DNA of 64,000 nucleotides from Salvelinus alpinus (GCF_045679555.1 NC_092115.1:40805728-40869727), one strand, 5' to 3'; positions 32,158 to 44,480 are shown, counted from the first letter of the stretch. Notes: a model not told the origin generated them from the letters alone. A program made the numbers and translations.

Positions 32158-33215
32158 TCATGAAACAACTTCTTCATGTAATTTCTGATGTTTAGTCAGA
32201 GATCTTTTATAATAGTATCTCTTGTCACATTGATCACAGCTAAAAGACTGCTCTCCTGTGTGTGTCCTTTGGTGCACAATCAGATTGCTAGATGTAGTAT
32301 AACTCCTCCCACATTCATCACAGCTATAAGATTTATTTCCTGTGTGTGTTCTCTGGTGTTTAGCGAGAGGGCCAGATGAAACAAAACTCTTCCCACATTG
32401 ATCACAGCTATAAGGTTTCTCTCCTGTGTGTCTTCTCTGGTGTACAGTCAGATGGCTAGATGTAGTAAAACTCTTCACACATAGATCACAGCTATAAGGC
32501 TTCTCTCCCGTATGTGTTCTCTGGTGTATCATCAAATTTTGAGATGTACCAAAACGCTTCCCACATTGATCACAGCTATAAGATTTCTCTCCTGTGTGTG
32601 TTCTTTGGTGTGATATCAGGTTGCTAGATGTAACAAAACAATTCCCACATTGAGCACAGCTATAAGGTTTCTCTCCAGTGTGTATTTTCTGGTGTGATTT
32701 CAGGCAGCTTGACTGAGTAAAACTCTTCCCACATTGATCACAGCTAAAAGGTTTCTCTCCTGTGTGTGTTCTCTGGTGCAGCTTCAAAGTCTGTGATGTT
32801 GAAAAGCTTTTCCCACAATCTGAACAGTGGTGAGGCTTCTCTCCTGTGTGTACTCGCTGGTGTATTTTAAGTTCTGATGAATCTTTGCAACGTTTCCCAC
32901 AGTCAGAGCAGCAATGAGATTTCTCTCCAGTGTGAATTCTCAGGTGTACTTTTAGTGAATTTGATCTTGAGAAAAGTTTCCCGCAGTCAGAGCAGCAGTA
33001 AGGTTTCTCTCCTGTGTGTACTCGCTGGTGTATTTTAAGTTCTGATGAAGATTTGCAATCTTTCCCACAGTCAGAGCAGCAGATAGATATCTTTCCTGTG
33101 GGTCTCTGCTGGTGTTTCTTGAGGTGTTCTGATGTGGACAGACTCTGCTCTGCCTCGTCAGCATCATGATGTTGTTGAGGCTCTCCAGAGGATCCACGAT
33201 AGTCACTTCTCTCTC
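32158..33215 (-). CDS. ZNF locus E, finger exon: 11 intact C2H2 fingers
   Basis: The acceptor (gttgttcacacag on the minus strand) opens a phase-1 exon that joins the first exon at 35268-35601. Linker residues [18 protein letters not shown] precede 11 fingers, all with complete C2H2 residues, ending LTKHQKLHEEVVS. Predicted contact residues (-1,2,3,6) for fingers 1-11 are SSEI, RNSV, DSEI, TQTL, QSCS, TSNS, TQNI, TSHV, SGPK, TSNV, YRSK. Fingers 1 and 3 have Cys in place of the usual core Phe (DCKSSSEL, RCKDSSEL), so they may fold less stably. The first three fingers look like internal duplicates. Expected role: nuclear DNA-binding protein, probably a repressor; its target is unknown. This is the longest intact array in the window. 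Confidence 0.9.
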
Positions 33216-33639
33216 CTGTGTGAACAACAAAGTCAGACAGATGGTTAAAGGCCCACAACAGCGGAAATCCACTGTTTTTTTTAGGTAAAAGCCCAGAGCA
33301 TACCCATGAACTTGTACAACAACTGAAGTCTGTTCAATTATTTGACAATTGTCTTAATACAGTCAAGTGAGCAACAAATCATATTTGGTCTTGTTTTCAC
33401 ATTAGTAGTAACATCGATGATTGTTGGCTAGAAATAAGTTATTAAACTTGTTGAAATCCTAAGCAGTGTGCCAGACGACTTTTGGTCTCCAACACAGGAC
33501 CCTTTCTGTGTTTAACAAAATTGCGGCAGGAGGGCAATGCTAACGAAATATGGTTGTCGCAACGCCTCCATTTAATGCAGAAGTTTTCTTTTTTTACAAT
33601 GTATTCTGAATATTACAGCAAACTATCGATCTGTAGGAC

Positions 33640-33712
33640 CCATAACTTCACCTAACAACAACATAGACCTACTGTAGGATCCATAACTTCACCTAACAAC
33701 AACAGACACTAT
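33640..33712. repeat. 40-bp intronic minisatellite, about two copies (inverted)
   Basis: cataacttcacctaacaaca and catagacctactgtaggacc: the complement of the unit in loci B and D. Confidence 0.9.
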
Positions 33713-34644
33713 AAATAATGGACAATAAAATATCTTTGTCATGACATTTCATAACCTGATCAATTGTGTGAATAATCCCACTAGGCTACTCTGTAATGTG
33801 TTGTCATTCTAAATGTCCTGAATGAAGGAAAATAGCTCTGTGTGTTGTACAATAGCCTATCCATCAAGGAACAGTTCTCTACACATTATGAGCTAAGTAT
33901 CTCTGTGTCCAAACAGACTAATGAGACCCTACTATAAATAAAGCAGACAATAACACATTATAAAATTCAATTTGTTAGGGATGTTGGATCCAACATGGAG
34001 CACAGCATAACTGTCTTTACATGAGTAATGAATGAAGAAGCACTTTGGTTGTTGTTGCATGTTGTGATGTTTGTCATGATACTGTCATTCAGAAAATGAT
34101 TTCCTAGATCAGCTGATGATACTTGAACATGTAACTGTAACTAAACAGCTACAGTATTAAGAATTATGTGTAATTATTGAAGAACTGCGTTAATGACAGT
34201 ATCGATTTGGGTGTTAAGGTTAAGTTAAGGTGACTCTGAAATTATTTAGGATTTCTGTGCCAATGAAAACTGTTTCCCCAGCGTAATATAAGGGGACACT
34301 AAATGTTACGTAGGTAGAGTGCATTTCAGAGATCTGAATACAAAAACCTGTACTAACAGGACAATAACCTAAACCACAAGGCCAAATCTACACTGGAGGA
34401 GCTTACCAAGATGACATTGAATGTTCCTGAGTGGCCTAGTTACAGTTTGGACTTAAATCGTCTTGAAAGTCTATGGCAAGACTTGAAAATGGCTTTCTAG
34501 CAATGATCAACAACCAACTTGACAGAACATGAAGGATTTTAAAAAGAATAATGAATATTCACATGAAGATCAGTCGCCTATTGGATGACATTACGACTTC
34601 CCATCAAGCCAACTCTTTGAATGCCTTACTATGACATCACTCCT

Positions 34645-34840
34645 GGGGCAGCAGGTAGCCTAGTGGTTAGAGCATTGGACTTGTAACCGAAAGGTTGCAA
34701 GATTGAATCCCCGAGCTGACAAGGTAAAAATCTGTCACTGTTCCTGCCCACTGTTCCCACTGTTCCTAGGCAGTCATTGAAAATAAGATTTTTTTCTTAT
34801 CTGACATGCCTAGTTAAATAAAGGTAAAATAAAATAAAAA
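34645..34840 (+). mobile_element. full-length HpaI SINE
   Basis: The tRNA-like head (ggtagcctagtggttagagc, aaccgaaaggttgcaaga) is followed by the gacaaggtaaaaatctgtca body and an A-rich tail ending aaaataaaaa. It is flanked by ACTC. The paralogous site in locus G (near 54436, gacatcactcactccttc) lacks it, so it inserted after the E/G duplication. Confidence 0.95.
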
Positions 34841-35059
34841 CTCACTCCTTCAAGTTTGCAGTTGTCTAAAAAAACACTATTTTGCTCAAAACATTTATTT
34901 GTTTCCCTTTAGTGTGTTTATACTTTACTGTATTTATATATCACTTTTCAACAGAAAACGTTTTTTTTTTTATCACTGGAGGACGTCATGAACAATTCAT
35001 ACAGTACAAAAACATATTCAAGTGTAGAATGCCCTTTTAAAAATCACACATTAGATCAA

Positions 35060-35280
35060 CAACTGCAGAGTTTGTGTCCCTGTTTTATAAGATAGTACTC
35101 ACTGTATTTACTGGTGTTAATCAGATCAATGTCCCTGTTTTATAAGATAGTACTCACTGTATTTACTGGTGTTAATCAGATCAATGTCCCTGTTTTATAA
35201 GATAGTACTCACTGTATTTACTGGTGTTAATCAGATCAATGTCCCTGTTTTATAAGATAGTACTCACTGTATTTACTGGT
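35060..35280 (-). repeat. 55-bp tandem repeat containing the first-exon splice donor, four copies
   Basis: The unit includes the exon end (complement of ctggtgttaatc), the donor complement actcac, and about 35 nt of intron. Donor copies lie at about 35097, 35152, 35207 and 35262. The period is 55 bp, not a multiple of three, so donors are not interchangeable without changing frame. Reading past the first donor meets a stop within the next unit. Confidence 0.9.
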
Positions 35281-35601
35281 GTTAATCAGTTCTCCAGTCT
35301 TCTCTTCTTCGTTCTCCTCTAATGTGACAGTAATCTCGCCCTCCTCATCCTTCATTCCAAAAACGTCTTCATCTTCTTTCACTTCATCCTCCACTCCAAA
35401 AACTGCATCTTCCTCCTTTTCTTTCACAGTAACATCCTCCTCCTCTTTCACTCTGAAGGCGTCTTTCTCTTCTTCTTTCACGGTAACAGCCTCACCCTCT
35501 ACTTGTTTTTGTATTGTAACATCCTCCTCTTTCACCAGAGCTTCTTTCTCCGTCCAGCAGACCTCTTCTTTAACAGGAGAAGAGTAGCTTAGTGAACTCA
35601 T
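35268..35601 (-). CDS. ZNF locus E, first exon (acidic VKEEE exon)
   Basis: It starts MSSLSYSSPVKEEVCWTEKE and encodes 111 residues plus one base, ending at a GTGAGT donor in phase 1, which matches the phase of the finger exon. A second possible donor (GTAAAT) lies nine bases upstream in the same phase. The exon is rich in Glu/Asp and carries several VKEE motifs (ALVKEE, TVKEEE, RVKEEE), each matching the SUMO consensus. No KRAB, SCAN or BTB domain is seen. Joined to the finger exon it gives roughly a 460-residue protein. In family terms this N-terminus probably recruits partners; that is inference. Confidence 0.85.
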
Positions 35602-35827
35602 GGTCGGGGATAACAGCTAGCTAGCATTAGCGACTAGACTAGTGCTAACTTAACCAGCCAGCTAGTTGACTTACACTGTAAATATTAAATTAAATGGGGT
35701 AGCTAGTTGTTTCCACATCAGTATATGTAAATCACAGTGGCAATTAAACCACGAAATTATCTAAAGAACTTGAATGTTCCGACTTTGTTGGCTAGCAAGC
35801 TACAGAGGTGGCTGCAGTTGTTGAAAA

Positions 35828-35858
35828 GCGTTCCGTCCACTAGATTATACGTCACACT
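35828..35858 (-). promoter_or_regulatory. conserved promoter block of locus E with CRE-like site
   Basis: gcgttccgtccactagatta followed by tacgtcacact, about 230-255 nt upstream of the start codon. On the sense strand the core reads AGTGTGACGTA, close to a cAMP-response element (TGACGTCA). The same block at the same distance precedes F and G, and in altered form D. Confidence 0.6.
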
Positions 35859-36163
35859 ATAAACATCGCCTGAAATACACATATCGCCATCTGCTGTCTG
35901 GAGTGAGTTAACGCAGTTGAGGAGGGAAAACTTTTTTTCTTCTTCATTGAATTATAATATTATAAAGCAGTTTAGGGAAACGTTTTTCTCTCTCCATTAA
36001 ATATGAATATTATATCAACACGTACAAAGAGCAACAAGTGTTGTTTGATTTGTTCAGATGTTTTTTATGAGAATTTAAAACAAACTCTACAAACTCTACA
36101 TCTACTCCACATCTGTATTTCTGATTCAGTCAAATAACTAGATATCAAAATAAGCACCTAGTT

Positions 36164-36770
36164 ATTGATACCCTTGATAAAGATGAGCAAAAATGTATGA
36201 ATAAAATAAATAAACTTTACCCACTACCAGGATATTTTTGCCCATAACCTGGTTACCTCTCTGCTAGGAGACTGAAACTTGGCCATAAGTGGATCTTCCA
36301 GCAAGACACATCCACGAAGAAACGGTTAATTGGACACAAAATCAACATTTTTCAATGGCCATCTCAGTCTTCGGACTTAAACTCCATTGAAAACCTGTGG
36401 TTTGAATTGAACAGGGCAGTCCATAAGCGCAGACAAAATAAATCAAGGACCTGGAGAGATTCTGTTTGGAGGAATGGTCTAAGATCCCACCCAATGTGTT
36501 CTCTAATCTTATAAAACACCCCAGTGTCATTATCCTCCCAAGGGGAAGGTGCTGGAGTATTGAAAACATGGGTGCCAATAATTCAGACCCCTACCTTTTG
36601 AGAATTACATGTTAAACTAAATCTCTTACTCTGAGCAATTGTATTAGTATAAAATAATATAATTTCCCTTTATTTTTTACATACAATATAGCTCAGTATT
36701 TGAATTATTTATTTTATAGAGTCGTTTATCTCATCTTTATCAAGGGTGTCAACAATTTTGTCCCCCACTG
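36164..36770 (+). mobile_element. internally deleted Tc1-like element
   Basis: Left ttgatacccttgataaagat and right tctttatcaagggtgtcaac form inner inverted repeats; the right end finishes ccccactg before a TA. The centre (36340-36480) keeps the C-terminal transposase region (LNSIENLWFELNRAV). The left outer terminus is missing. A paralogous copy lies at 56111-56725. Confidence 0.8.
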
Positions 36771-36895
36771 TACCTCCATACTGCTGCTACATGGCGTGAC
36801 AATACATCATGTAGATGTATATAATGAACAGACTAGGTCTATACTGCTCCTATATGGTGTAACAATACATCAATACAACAATACATACATGAATT
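36771..36895 (+). repeat. 63-bp satellite, about 1.7 copies
   Basis: acatcatgtagatgtatata and atgaacagactaggtctata occur here in the same place (after the Tc1 derivative) as the start of the large array upstream of locus G. Confidence 0.9.
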
Positions 36896-36907
36896 GGTTA
36901 AAAAAAG

Positions 36908-37250
36908 GTTATACCCGAGTGGCACAGCGATCTAAGGTACTGCATCGCAGTGTTAGAGGTGTCACTATAGACCTGAGTGGTGCAGCGGTCTAAGGTACTG
37001 CATCACAGTGCTAGAGGCGTAACTACAGACCCGGGTTCGATCCCGGACTGTACCACAACCTGCTGTGATCGGGAGTCCCATAGGGCGGCACACAATTGGC
37101 CAAGCGTTGTTGGGATTAGGGGAGGGTTTGGCCGGGGGGGGGGGCTTTACTTGGCTCATTGCGCTCTAGCGACTCCTTGTGGCGCCTGCAGGCTGACCTC
37201 GGTCGTCAGGTGAACGAACGGTGTTTCCTCCGACATATTGGTGCCGTGTC
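36908..37250 (+). mobile_element. SmaI-type SINE with duplicated head
   Basis: gagtggcacagcgatctaag and gagtggtgcagcggtctaag: the tRNA-like head occurs twice in tandem, about 63 bp apart. It is followed by a B box (cgggttcgatcccgg) and a body sharing cacacaattggcc with the SINE at 18051-18461. It ends near a run of gttttaccattggaac repeats. Confidence 0.8.
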
Positions 37251-37494
37251 AGGACTAAATTAACTCAAACGTTTTACCATTGGAACACTTGATGTAACTA
37301 AATCAAAAGTTTTACCATTGGAACGCTTGATGTATCCTGCATTCACATTCTCCATGGTTGTCTCCAGCTTGCTAAAGCGTTCACAGTTGATGATCCCTCA
37401 TCATGATTGGTTATTCCCCAACATTTGCAACAACGTCACTGAGCACCATCACTATCTTTCCTTCATGGATCTCCTGCATGTTTACATATCTGGC

Positions 37495-38040
37495 ATTACT
37501 CATCTCATATGTATATACTGTATTCTATTCTATTCTACTGTATCTTAGTCTATGTATTACTCATCCCATATGTATATACTGCATTCTATCCTATTCTACT
37601 GTATCTTAGTCTATGTATTACTCATCCCATATGTATATACTGTATTCTATCCTATTCTACTGTATCTTAGTCTATGTATTACTCATCTCATATGTATATA
37701 CTGTATTCTATCCTATTCTACTGTATCTGTCTATGTATTACTCATCTCATATGTATATTCTGTATTCTATTCTATTCTACTGTATCTTAGTCTATGCATT
37801 ACTCATCTCATATGTATATACTGTATACTATACTATCTACTGTATCTTAGTCTATGCTGCTCTGACATCACTCGTCCAAATATTTATATATTCTTAATTC
37901 CATTCCTTTATATTGTGTGTATTGTTAGATATTACTTGTTAGATATTACTGGACTGTTGGAGCTAGAAACACAAGCATTTTGCTACACCCACAATAACAT
38001 CTGCTAAACATGTGTATGTGACAAATAAAATGTGATTTGA
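37495..38040 (+). mobile_element. LINE 3' untranslated region with tandem 61-bp repeats
   Basis: About six copies of a 61-bp unit (attactcatctcatatgtat, attctactgtatcttagtct) are followed by the LINE tail (cataacatctgctaaacatg-like, gtgacaaataaaatgtgatt). Tyr/Ile-rich ORFs across the repeats are artefacts. A shorter copy of the same tail lies inverted at 43450-43600. Confidence 0.85.
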
Positions 38041-38048
38041 TGTATATA

Positions 38049-39615
<1,567 letters not shown>

Positions 39616-39616
39616 T

Positions 39617-39956
39617 AGGTCTGGTGTTGGGCATTCCACACTCTGTGTTCTATTACCCAGGTCTGGTGTTGGAGATCATTCTACACTGTTCTACTATCCA
39701 GGTCTGCTGTTGGAGATCATTCTACACTCTGTGTTCTACTACCCAGGTCTGGTGTTGGAGGTCATTCTACACTCTGTGTTCTTCTACCCAGGTCTGGTGT
39801 TGGAGATCATTCCAGACACTGTGTTCTACTACCCAGGTCTGGTGTTGGAGATCATTCCACACACTTTGTTCTACTACCCAGGTCTGGTGTTGAAGATCAT
39901 TCCACACACTGTGTTCTGCTACCCAGGTCTGGTGTTAGAGGTCATGCCACACTCTG
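39617..39956. repeat. 45-bp tandem repeat, about 7.5 copies, continuing at 40598-40640
   Basis: The unit is tctgtgttctactacccagg plus tctggtgttggagatcattc and tacac. It is interrupted by a solo LTR and resumes for one unit that runs into the 3' end of locus F. Confidence 0.95.
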
Positions 39957-39960
39957 TGTT

Positions 39961-40593
39961 TGTTGTGGAAAATGTTGAATCAAATACTTCTCAGATACCG
40001 GAACTTGTAAATTCAATTAGACTTTATTACAAAAGCAACAGAAGCCGAGCAATTCCATGGAACAAATGACTCTTCATTCTTAGTGCTTGGTTTTTATACA
40101 GTCTTACCCTTACATAACGTCACTCCACTTTATGAATCTTGTTGTCTTACTTAGTTTCCATTCTCTTATTGGCTCAGACATTGGGGCATAGATTCTATTG
40201 GTGGCGTGACATGCATACTCCTACTGTTGCCTATCACTGATTAGCTAATGTTCCTGTCCAAAGGTCTTCACAAGTTCAGGCTGATGTTGTCTATGTATGA
40301 TTAAACCCATGTGTGTGTCCAGTAGCCTTCACAAGATCAGACATGGCCCAGACCAGACCAGACACGTCTTGTTGGTTTACCTTGCCTCATCTACACAGAT
40401 TCTGCTTACGTTCTGTTTTTTACATGTCCAATGGTCAATTCTATGTTGATCCAGCTTTGTACACTCACATGGGCTTCAGCCTTCATTCTGCTTACACATG
40501 TCTAATATTTAAACTTATATTGATTATTCTTTCTACTTCAAAGAGAACAGTATAGGTACTGAGAATCATCAGATGACTGGAAAATCTCCAACA
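39961..40593. mobile_element. solo LTR with 4-bp target duplication
   Basis: The 633-bp insertion begins TGTTGTGGAAAATG and ends ATCTCCAACA (TGTTG/CAACA inverted termini). It is flanked by TGTT at 39957-39960 and 40594-40597. Removing it restores the 45-bp repeat. A 4-bp duplication and this length fit a retrovirus-like LTR, but no internal genes remain, so the family is open. Confidence 0.8.
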
Positions 40594-40623
40594 TGTTCTA
40601 CTACCCAGGTCGGGTGTTGGAGA

Positions 40624-41354
40624 TCATTCCACACTCCGTGAAACTCCTGCATGTATTTTCTGATGTTTAATCAGACCACTTGAATGAGAATATCTCTTGT
40701 CACATTGATCACAGCTATAAGGCTTCTCTCCTGTGTGTGTTCTCTGGTGTGATTTCAGGCTGTTTGACTGAGTAAAACTCTTCCCACACTGATTACAGCT
40801 ATATGGTTTCTCTCCTGTGTGTACTCGCTGGTGTACTACCAGCTGGCTTGATGTAGTAAAACTATCCGCACATACATCACAGCTATATGGCTGATGTCCT
40901 GTGTGTGTTCTCTGGTGCGATACCAGGTTGGTTGACAGAGTAAAACCCTTGCCACACTGATCACAGCTATATGGCTGCTCTCCTGTGTGTGTTCTCTGGT
41001 GTGATACCAGGCTACTTGACTGAGTAAAACTCTTGCCACACTGATCACAGCTATAAGGCTTCTCTCCTGTGTGTGTTCTCTTGTGTGATACAAGGTGGCT
41101 TGACTGAGTAAAACTCTTCCCACATTGATTACAGCTATAAGGCTTCTCTCCTGTGTGTAATCGCTGGTGTTTTTTCAATTCTGATGAAGATTTGAAACGT
41201 TTCCCACAGTCAGAGCAGCAGTGAGGTTTCTTTCCTGTGGGTCTCTGATGGTGTTTCTTGAGGTGTCCTGATGTGGAGAGACTTTTCTCTGCCTCGTCAG
41301 CTTCATGATGTTGTTGAGGCTCCGCAGAGGATCCACGATGGTCACATCTCTCTC
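40624..41354 (-). CDS. ZNF locus F, finger exon: seven intact C2H2 fingers
   Basis: The acceptor is the complement of ctgtacgaacgtcaaagtca. The exon is open throughout from the linker ([18 protein letters not shown]) to the stop at 40624. Contact residues (-1,2,3,6) for fingers 1-7 are SSEK, QSHS, QSSS, LTNS, TSQV, QNSS, HSGK. All zinc ligands are present. The last residues (AGVSRSVE) and the stop lie in sequence contributed by the neighbouring 45-bp repeat. It pairs in phase with the first exon at 42396-42717. Expected role: nuclear DNA-binding protein. It is the intact counterpart of pseudogene C. Confidence 0.9.
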
Positions 41355-42395
41355 CTGTACGAACGTCAAAGTCAGACAGTCAATGTAGTGAATGTTTAAA
41401 TGTTTTTACAAACTTTGACAAATGTCTTCCAAGTCTTGTTTTAGTTTGATTTTGGTCCACCAGCCAGTGTGGTAGGCAGATGAAAGAATATACCAGCCAC
41501 TGTAGCAGGCAAATGAAAGAAAATACACGCCACTGATTTTTTTACCTGCCCAAGTATTTTTTTTTGCCATGAATGACTACACCAAAAATCACAACAACAA
41601 GAAAACAAATGAGCATGCTTGGCAATGTTTGTAAAACAAGAAATGTAAGTATGAAGTAATGTGGTATATTGCTCCATGTAATTACATTTTTGTGACAAGA
41701 GTCTTTTAACCAATGTGTTAAAATAATTCATTTAAATACAATAGTAATGATGAACAGTTGTACAAGTGAACATCAAGAATCAACAAAGTGCCTCCATAAC
41801 ATAATCACACACACCACACTGTCCTGCCAGATAAAATGCTTACTTATTATTATAGTTCAGGGCTCTACGCTGACATGTGTTCCTAAGTTAATATACTGAA
41901 CAAAAATATAAACGCAACATGGAAAGTGTTGGTCCCATGTTTCATGCGGGATCGTCTGAGGGGGTGCTGAGGAGTATTACTGTCTGTAATAAAGCCCTTT
42001 TAAACCTCATCCCGATTGGCTGGGCCTTTCGCCCCAGTGGCTGGGCCTGGCTCGGCTCCCCAGTGGGTGGGCCTGGCTCCCCAGTGGGTGGGCCTATGGC
42101 AGCCCACCTGCCCAGTTGTGAAATCCATAGATTAGGGCCTAATGCATTTATTTCAATTGACTTCTATGAACTGTAACTGAGTAAAATATTTGAAATTGTT
42201 GCATGTTGTGTTTATATTATTGTTCAGTATAGTTAGGAGCTGGGCAATTCCACAGTAACGGAATTACACCAGACTCTGATTTTTCACTTTAAAATGTATG
42301 CAAACAAAAAACATTGCTGCTTTAAAACCACGTTTGTGTACATCAGTAAAACAACTGCAGAGTTTGTGCCCACGTTATTAAATATTAGTATTTAC
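41355..42395 (-). other. intron of ZNF locus F
   Basis: About 1.04 kb between the coding exons. It holds the tgcctaccac/tgcctgctac-type short repeat near the acceptor and the Tc1-derived MITE. No other feature. Confidence 0.75.
41894..42231. mobile_element. Tc1-derived MITE in the intron of locus F
   Basis: Termini tactgaacaaaaatataaac and the complement of tactgaacaataatataaac face each other across 340 bp. The interior includes gattggctgggcctttcgcc and two gtgggtgggcctggct-like repeats but no transposase. It is shared with locus C at 12608-12780. Confidence 0.8.
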
Positions 42396-42717
42396 TGGTG
42401 TTAATCTGACCTTCTGTCTCCTCCTCCTCTCCTTCCTCTTTCACTTCAAAAACTGCACCCTCCTCTTTCTCTTCCTCCTCTTCTTTTACTGTAACATCCT
42501 CCTCCTCTTTCACTCTGAACGCGTCTTCCTCTTCTTTCACTGAAACGTCTTTCTCTTCTTCTTTCACTGTAACAGCCTCAACCTCTACTTCTTGTTTTAC
42601 TGTGACATCCTCCTCTTCATTCTCCTCTTTCACGACAATGTTCAGCCCCAGAGCTTCTTTCTCCGTCCAGCAGACATCCTCTTCTTTAGCAGGAGGGGAG
42701 AAGTTTAGTGAGCTCAT
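42396..42717 (-). CDS. ZNF locus F, first exon (acidic VKEEE exon)
   Basis: It starts MSSLNFSPPAKEEDVCWTEK and has VKEEN, TVKQE, TVKEEE, SVKEEE, RVKEEE and EVKEEG motifs. It encodes 107 residues plus one base, ending at a weak GTAAAT donor in phase 1; reading on meets a stop two codons later. It has one TVKEEEKDV-SVKEEE pair, the seed of the array expanded in gene D. Joined to the finger exon it gives a protein of about 350 residues. Confidence 0.8.
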
Positions 42718-42952
42718 GGTCGGGGATAATAGCTAACGTTAGCTAGCATTAGCGTAGTGCTAGGCTTATTTATCAAGCCAACTAAGTTAGCTGACTAACA
42801 ACTTAAATATGAAATGAAAAGTAGATACGATATAATTGTGTTGATTACACAGCGACTAATATACACCAAAACAGTGTAAAGAGCGTGAATGTTGTAGCTA
42901 TGTTGGCTAGAAAGCTACCGAGGTGTCTTGACTAGCTGTTGTTGTTGAAGGA

Positions 42953-42983
42953 GCGTCCCGTCCACTAGATTATACGTCACACT
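42953..42983 (-). promoter_or_regulatory. conserved promoter block of locus F with CRE-like site
   Basis: gcgtcccgtccactagatta then tacgtcacact, about 236-266 nt upstream of the start codon. The TGACGTA core is intact. A downstream partner motif (cgccatctgctgactggagt) is also shared with E and D. Confidence 0.6.
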
Positions 42984-43060
42984 GGCAGCATCTCCTGAAC
43001 CTAAAATACGCACATCGCCATCTGCTGACTGGAGTGGGTAACGCAGTTGAAGAACCATTG

Positions 43061-43449
43061 TATTGTATTTGTATTGTATTGTATTGTATTTTTAATTTAT
43101 TTCATAAAAGGTTAATATTATATTAAGTCGTTCAAAGAGAAGCATGTGTTGATTGATTCGTGTTTAATGAGTGAGAATTTAAAACAAACTTTACACCCAC
43201 TACATATTTGCATTGAACCATACTTCTGACATGGTTCATTTTGACCCCAGAGGCATATCTTTTATCATAGCCAAAATGTGGTTTATTAAATTCTTCCAAT
43301 TTTTCATAACTTTGTCAATCAACTTGTTCTTAATAAATCTAAATCATGGTTTAATGTTTCTGTATCAATATGGACTTTTAACAAATTCAAATCCTTTGGA
43401 GTCATCTTGACCCTAGCCAAAAGCAACTTTGATAAATAGGACGTTTATT
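43061..43449. other. no gene recognised
   Basis: Includes a short tattg/ttgta microsatellite at about 43065-43095 and AT-rich sequence. The 65-residue ORF here has no features of a gene. Confidence 0.4.
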
Positions 43450-43600
43450 TCAAATCAAAATCACATTTTATTGGTCACATACACATGTTTAGCAGATGTT
43501 ATTGCGGGTTTAGTGAAATGCTTGTTTTTCTAACTCCGACGGTGCAGTAATGTCTAACAAGTAATATCTAACAATTTCACAACTTTTACCCAACACACAC
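43450..43600 (-). mobile_element. LINE 3' tail, minus strand
   Basis: tttcaaatcaaaatcacatt, ggtcacatacacatgtttag and tgtctaacaagtaatatcta: the complement of the tail at 37920-38040. Confidence 0.8.
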
Positions 43601-43784
43601 AAAATTAAGTATCTGAATCTAGGTTTCTCTGTAGATATGATCCATCCCACCAGAGGGTGGAGGGGCACCTGTATCAGTGGTTTTGACCAGATAGACACCT
43701 GCAGACACACAGTATAGTGCCTCCCATGTACTCTCCTAAGATTGGACTTTTCTATACCACATATCACATGACTGTGTTCCTGTC

Positions 43785-43948
43785 AAGGCAGCAGCTACTC
43801 TTCCTGGGGTTTATTAAGGATCCCCATTAGTTCCTGCCAAGGCAGCAGCTACTCTTCCTGGGGTTTATTATGGATCCCCATTAGTTCCTACCAAGGCAGC
43901 AGCTACTCTTCCTGGGGTTTATTATGGATCCCCATTAGTTCCTGCCAA
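43785..43948. repeat. 54-bp tandem repeat, three copies
   Basis: The unit is aaggcagcagctactcttcc plus tggggtttattatggatccc and cattagttcctgcc, starting at 43785, 43839 and 43893. Confidence 0.95.
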
Positions 43949-44480
43949 GTAAGAAGTAAGGTCAGGGAGCGTGCCAGCCTGCCTGAACCGCCCCTTTCAA
44001 GCAAAAGGTATAAATTATGGGTTATGAATTAACACATTCCCTGCGGGCATTTCAATACATTCAGGATTTCTTACGGTCCATGTGCAATATGCAAATATGA
44101 TCCTTGCAATTATTCTATGTTCCTTGCAATTATTCAGATATTTTGTTCATTTCATGAGAGCAACATGATAATTAATGATTTCTGAGCAACCATTTTTTAT
44201 TTAATGTGTATTAAGAATATCTTATCAACTTTATTTCACTTGGAGATGTTTCATTATAGAGAACATAACATGACAATACATGACATCTCAGTAGCTGATA
44301 TGCTTTTATGGACTAACAGTCTAACAGTTTGAAGGACACAACTCATGTTATTCTGTTTAAACAGTGAGAGAATAGTTGATTATGGACTAACATTCTAACA
44401 GTTTGAAGGACATGTTATTCATGTTATTCTGGTTAAACAGTGGGAGACTAGTTGATAAAGGAGTGGGGATTTTTTCACAA
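43949..44480. other. intergenic segment paralogous (inverted) to 14100-15700
   Basis: Shared motifs include gttcatttcatgagagcaac and gatgtttcattatagagaac. Within it, a 60-bp stretch (gactaac..tctaacagtttgaaggaca) is duplicated at 44312 and 44384. No coding content. Confidence 0.7.

Larger units (their letters stand above)
33216..35267 (-). other. intron of ZNF locus E
   Basis: About 2.05 kb between the two coding exons. It contains the 40-bp minisatellite, a HpaI SINE and the tandem donor repeats annotated separately. The rest aligns with the intron of locus G at 48716-49647 and 54374-54620 and has no coding content. Confidence 0.8.

Noticed and set aside
37552..38007. Tyr/Ile-rich ORF resembling a membrane protein
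   Set aside because: Tandem 61-bp repeats of a LINE 3' untranslated region.
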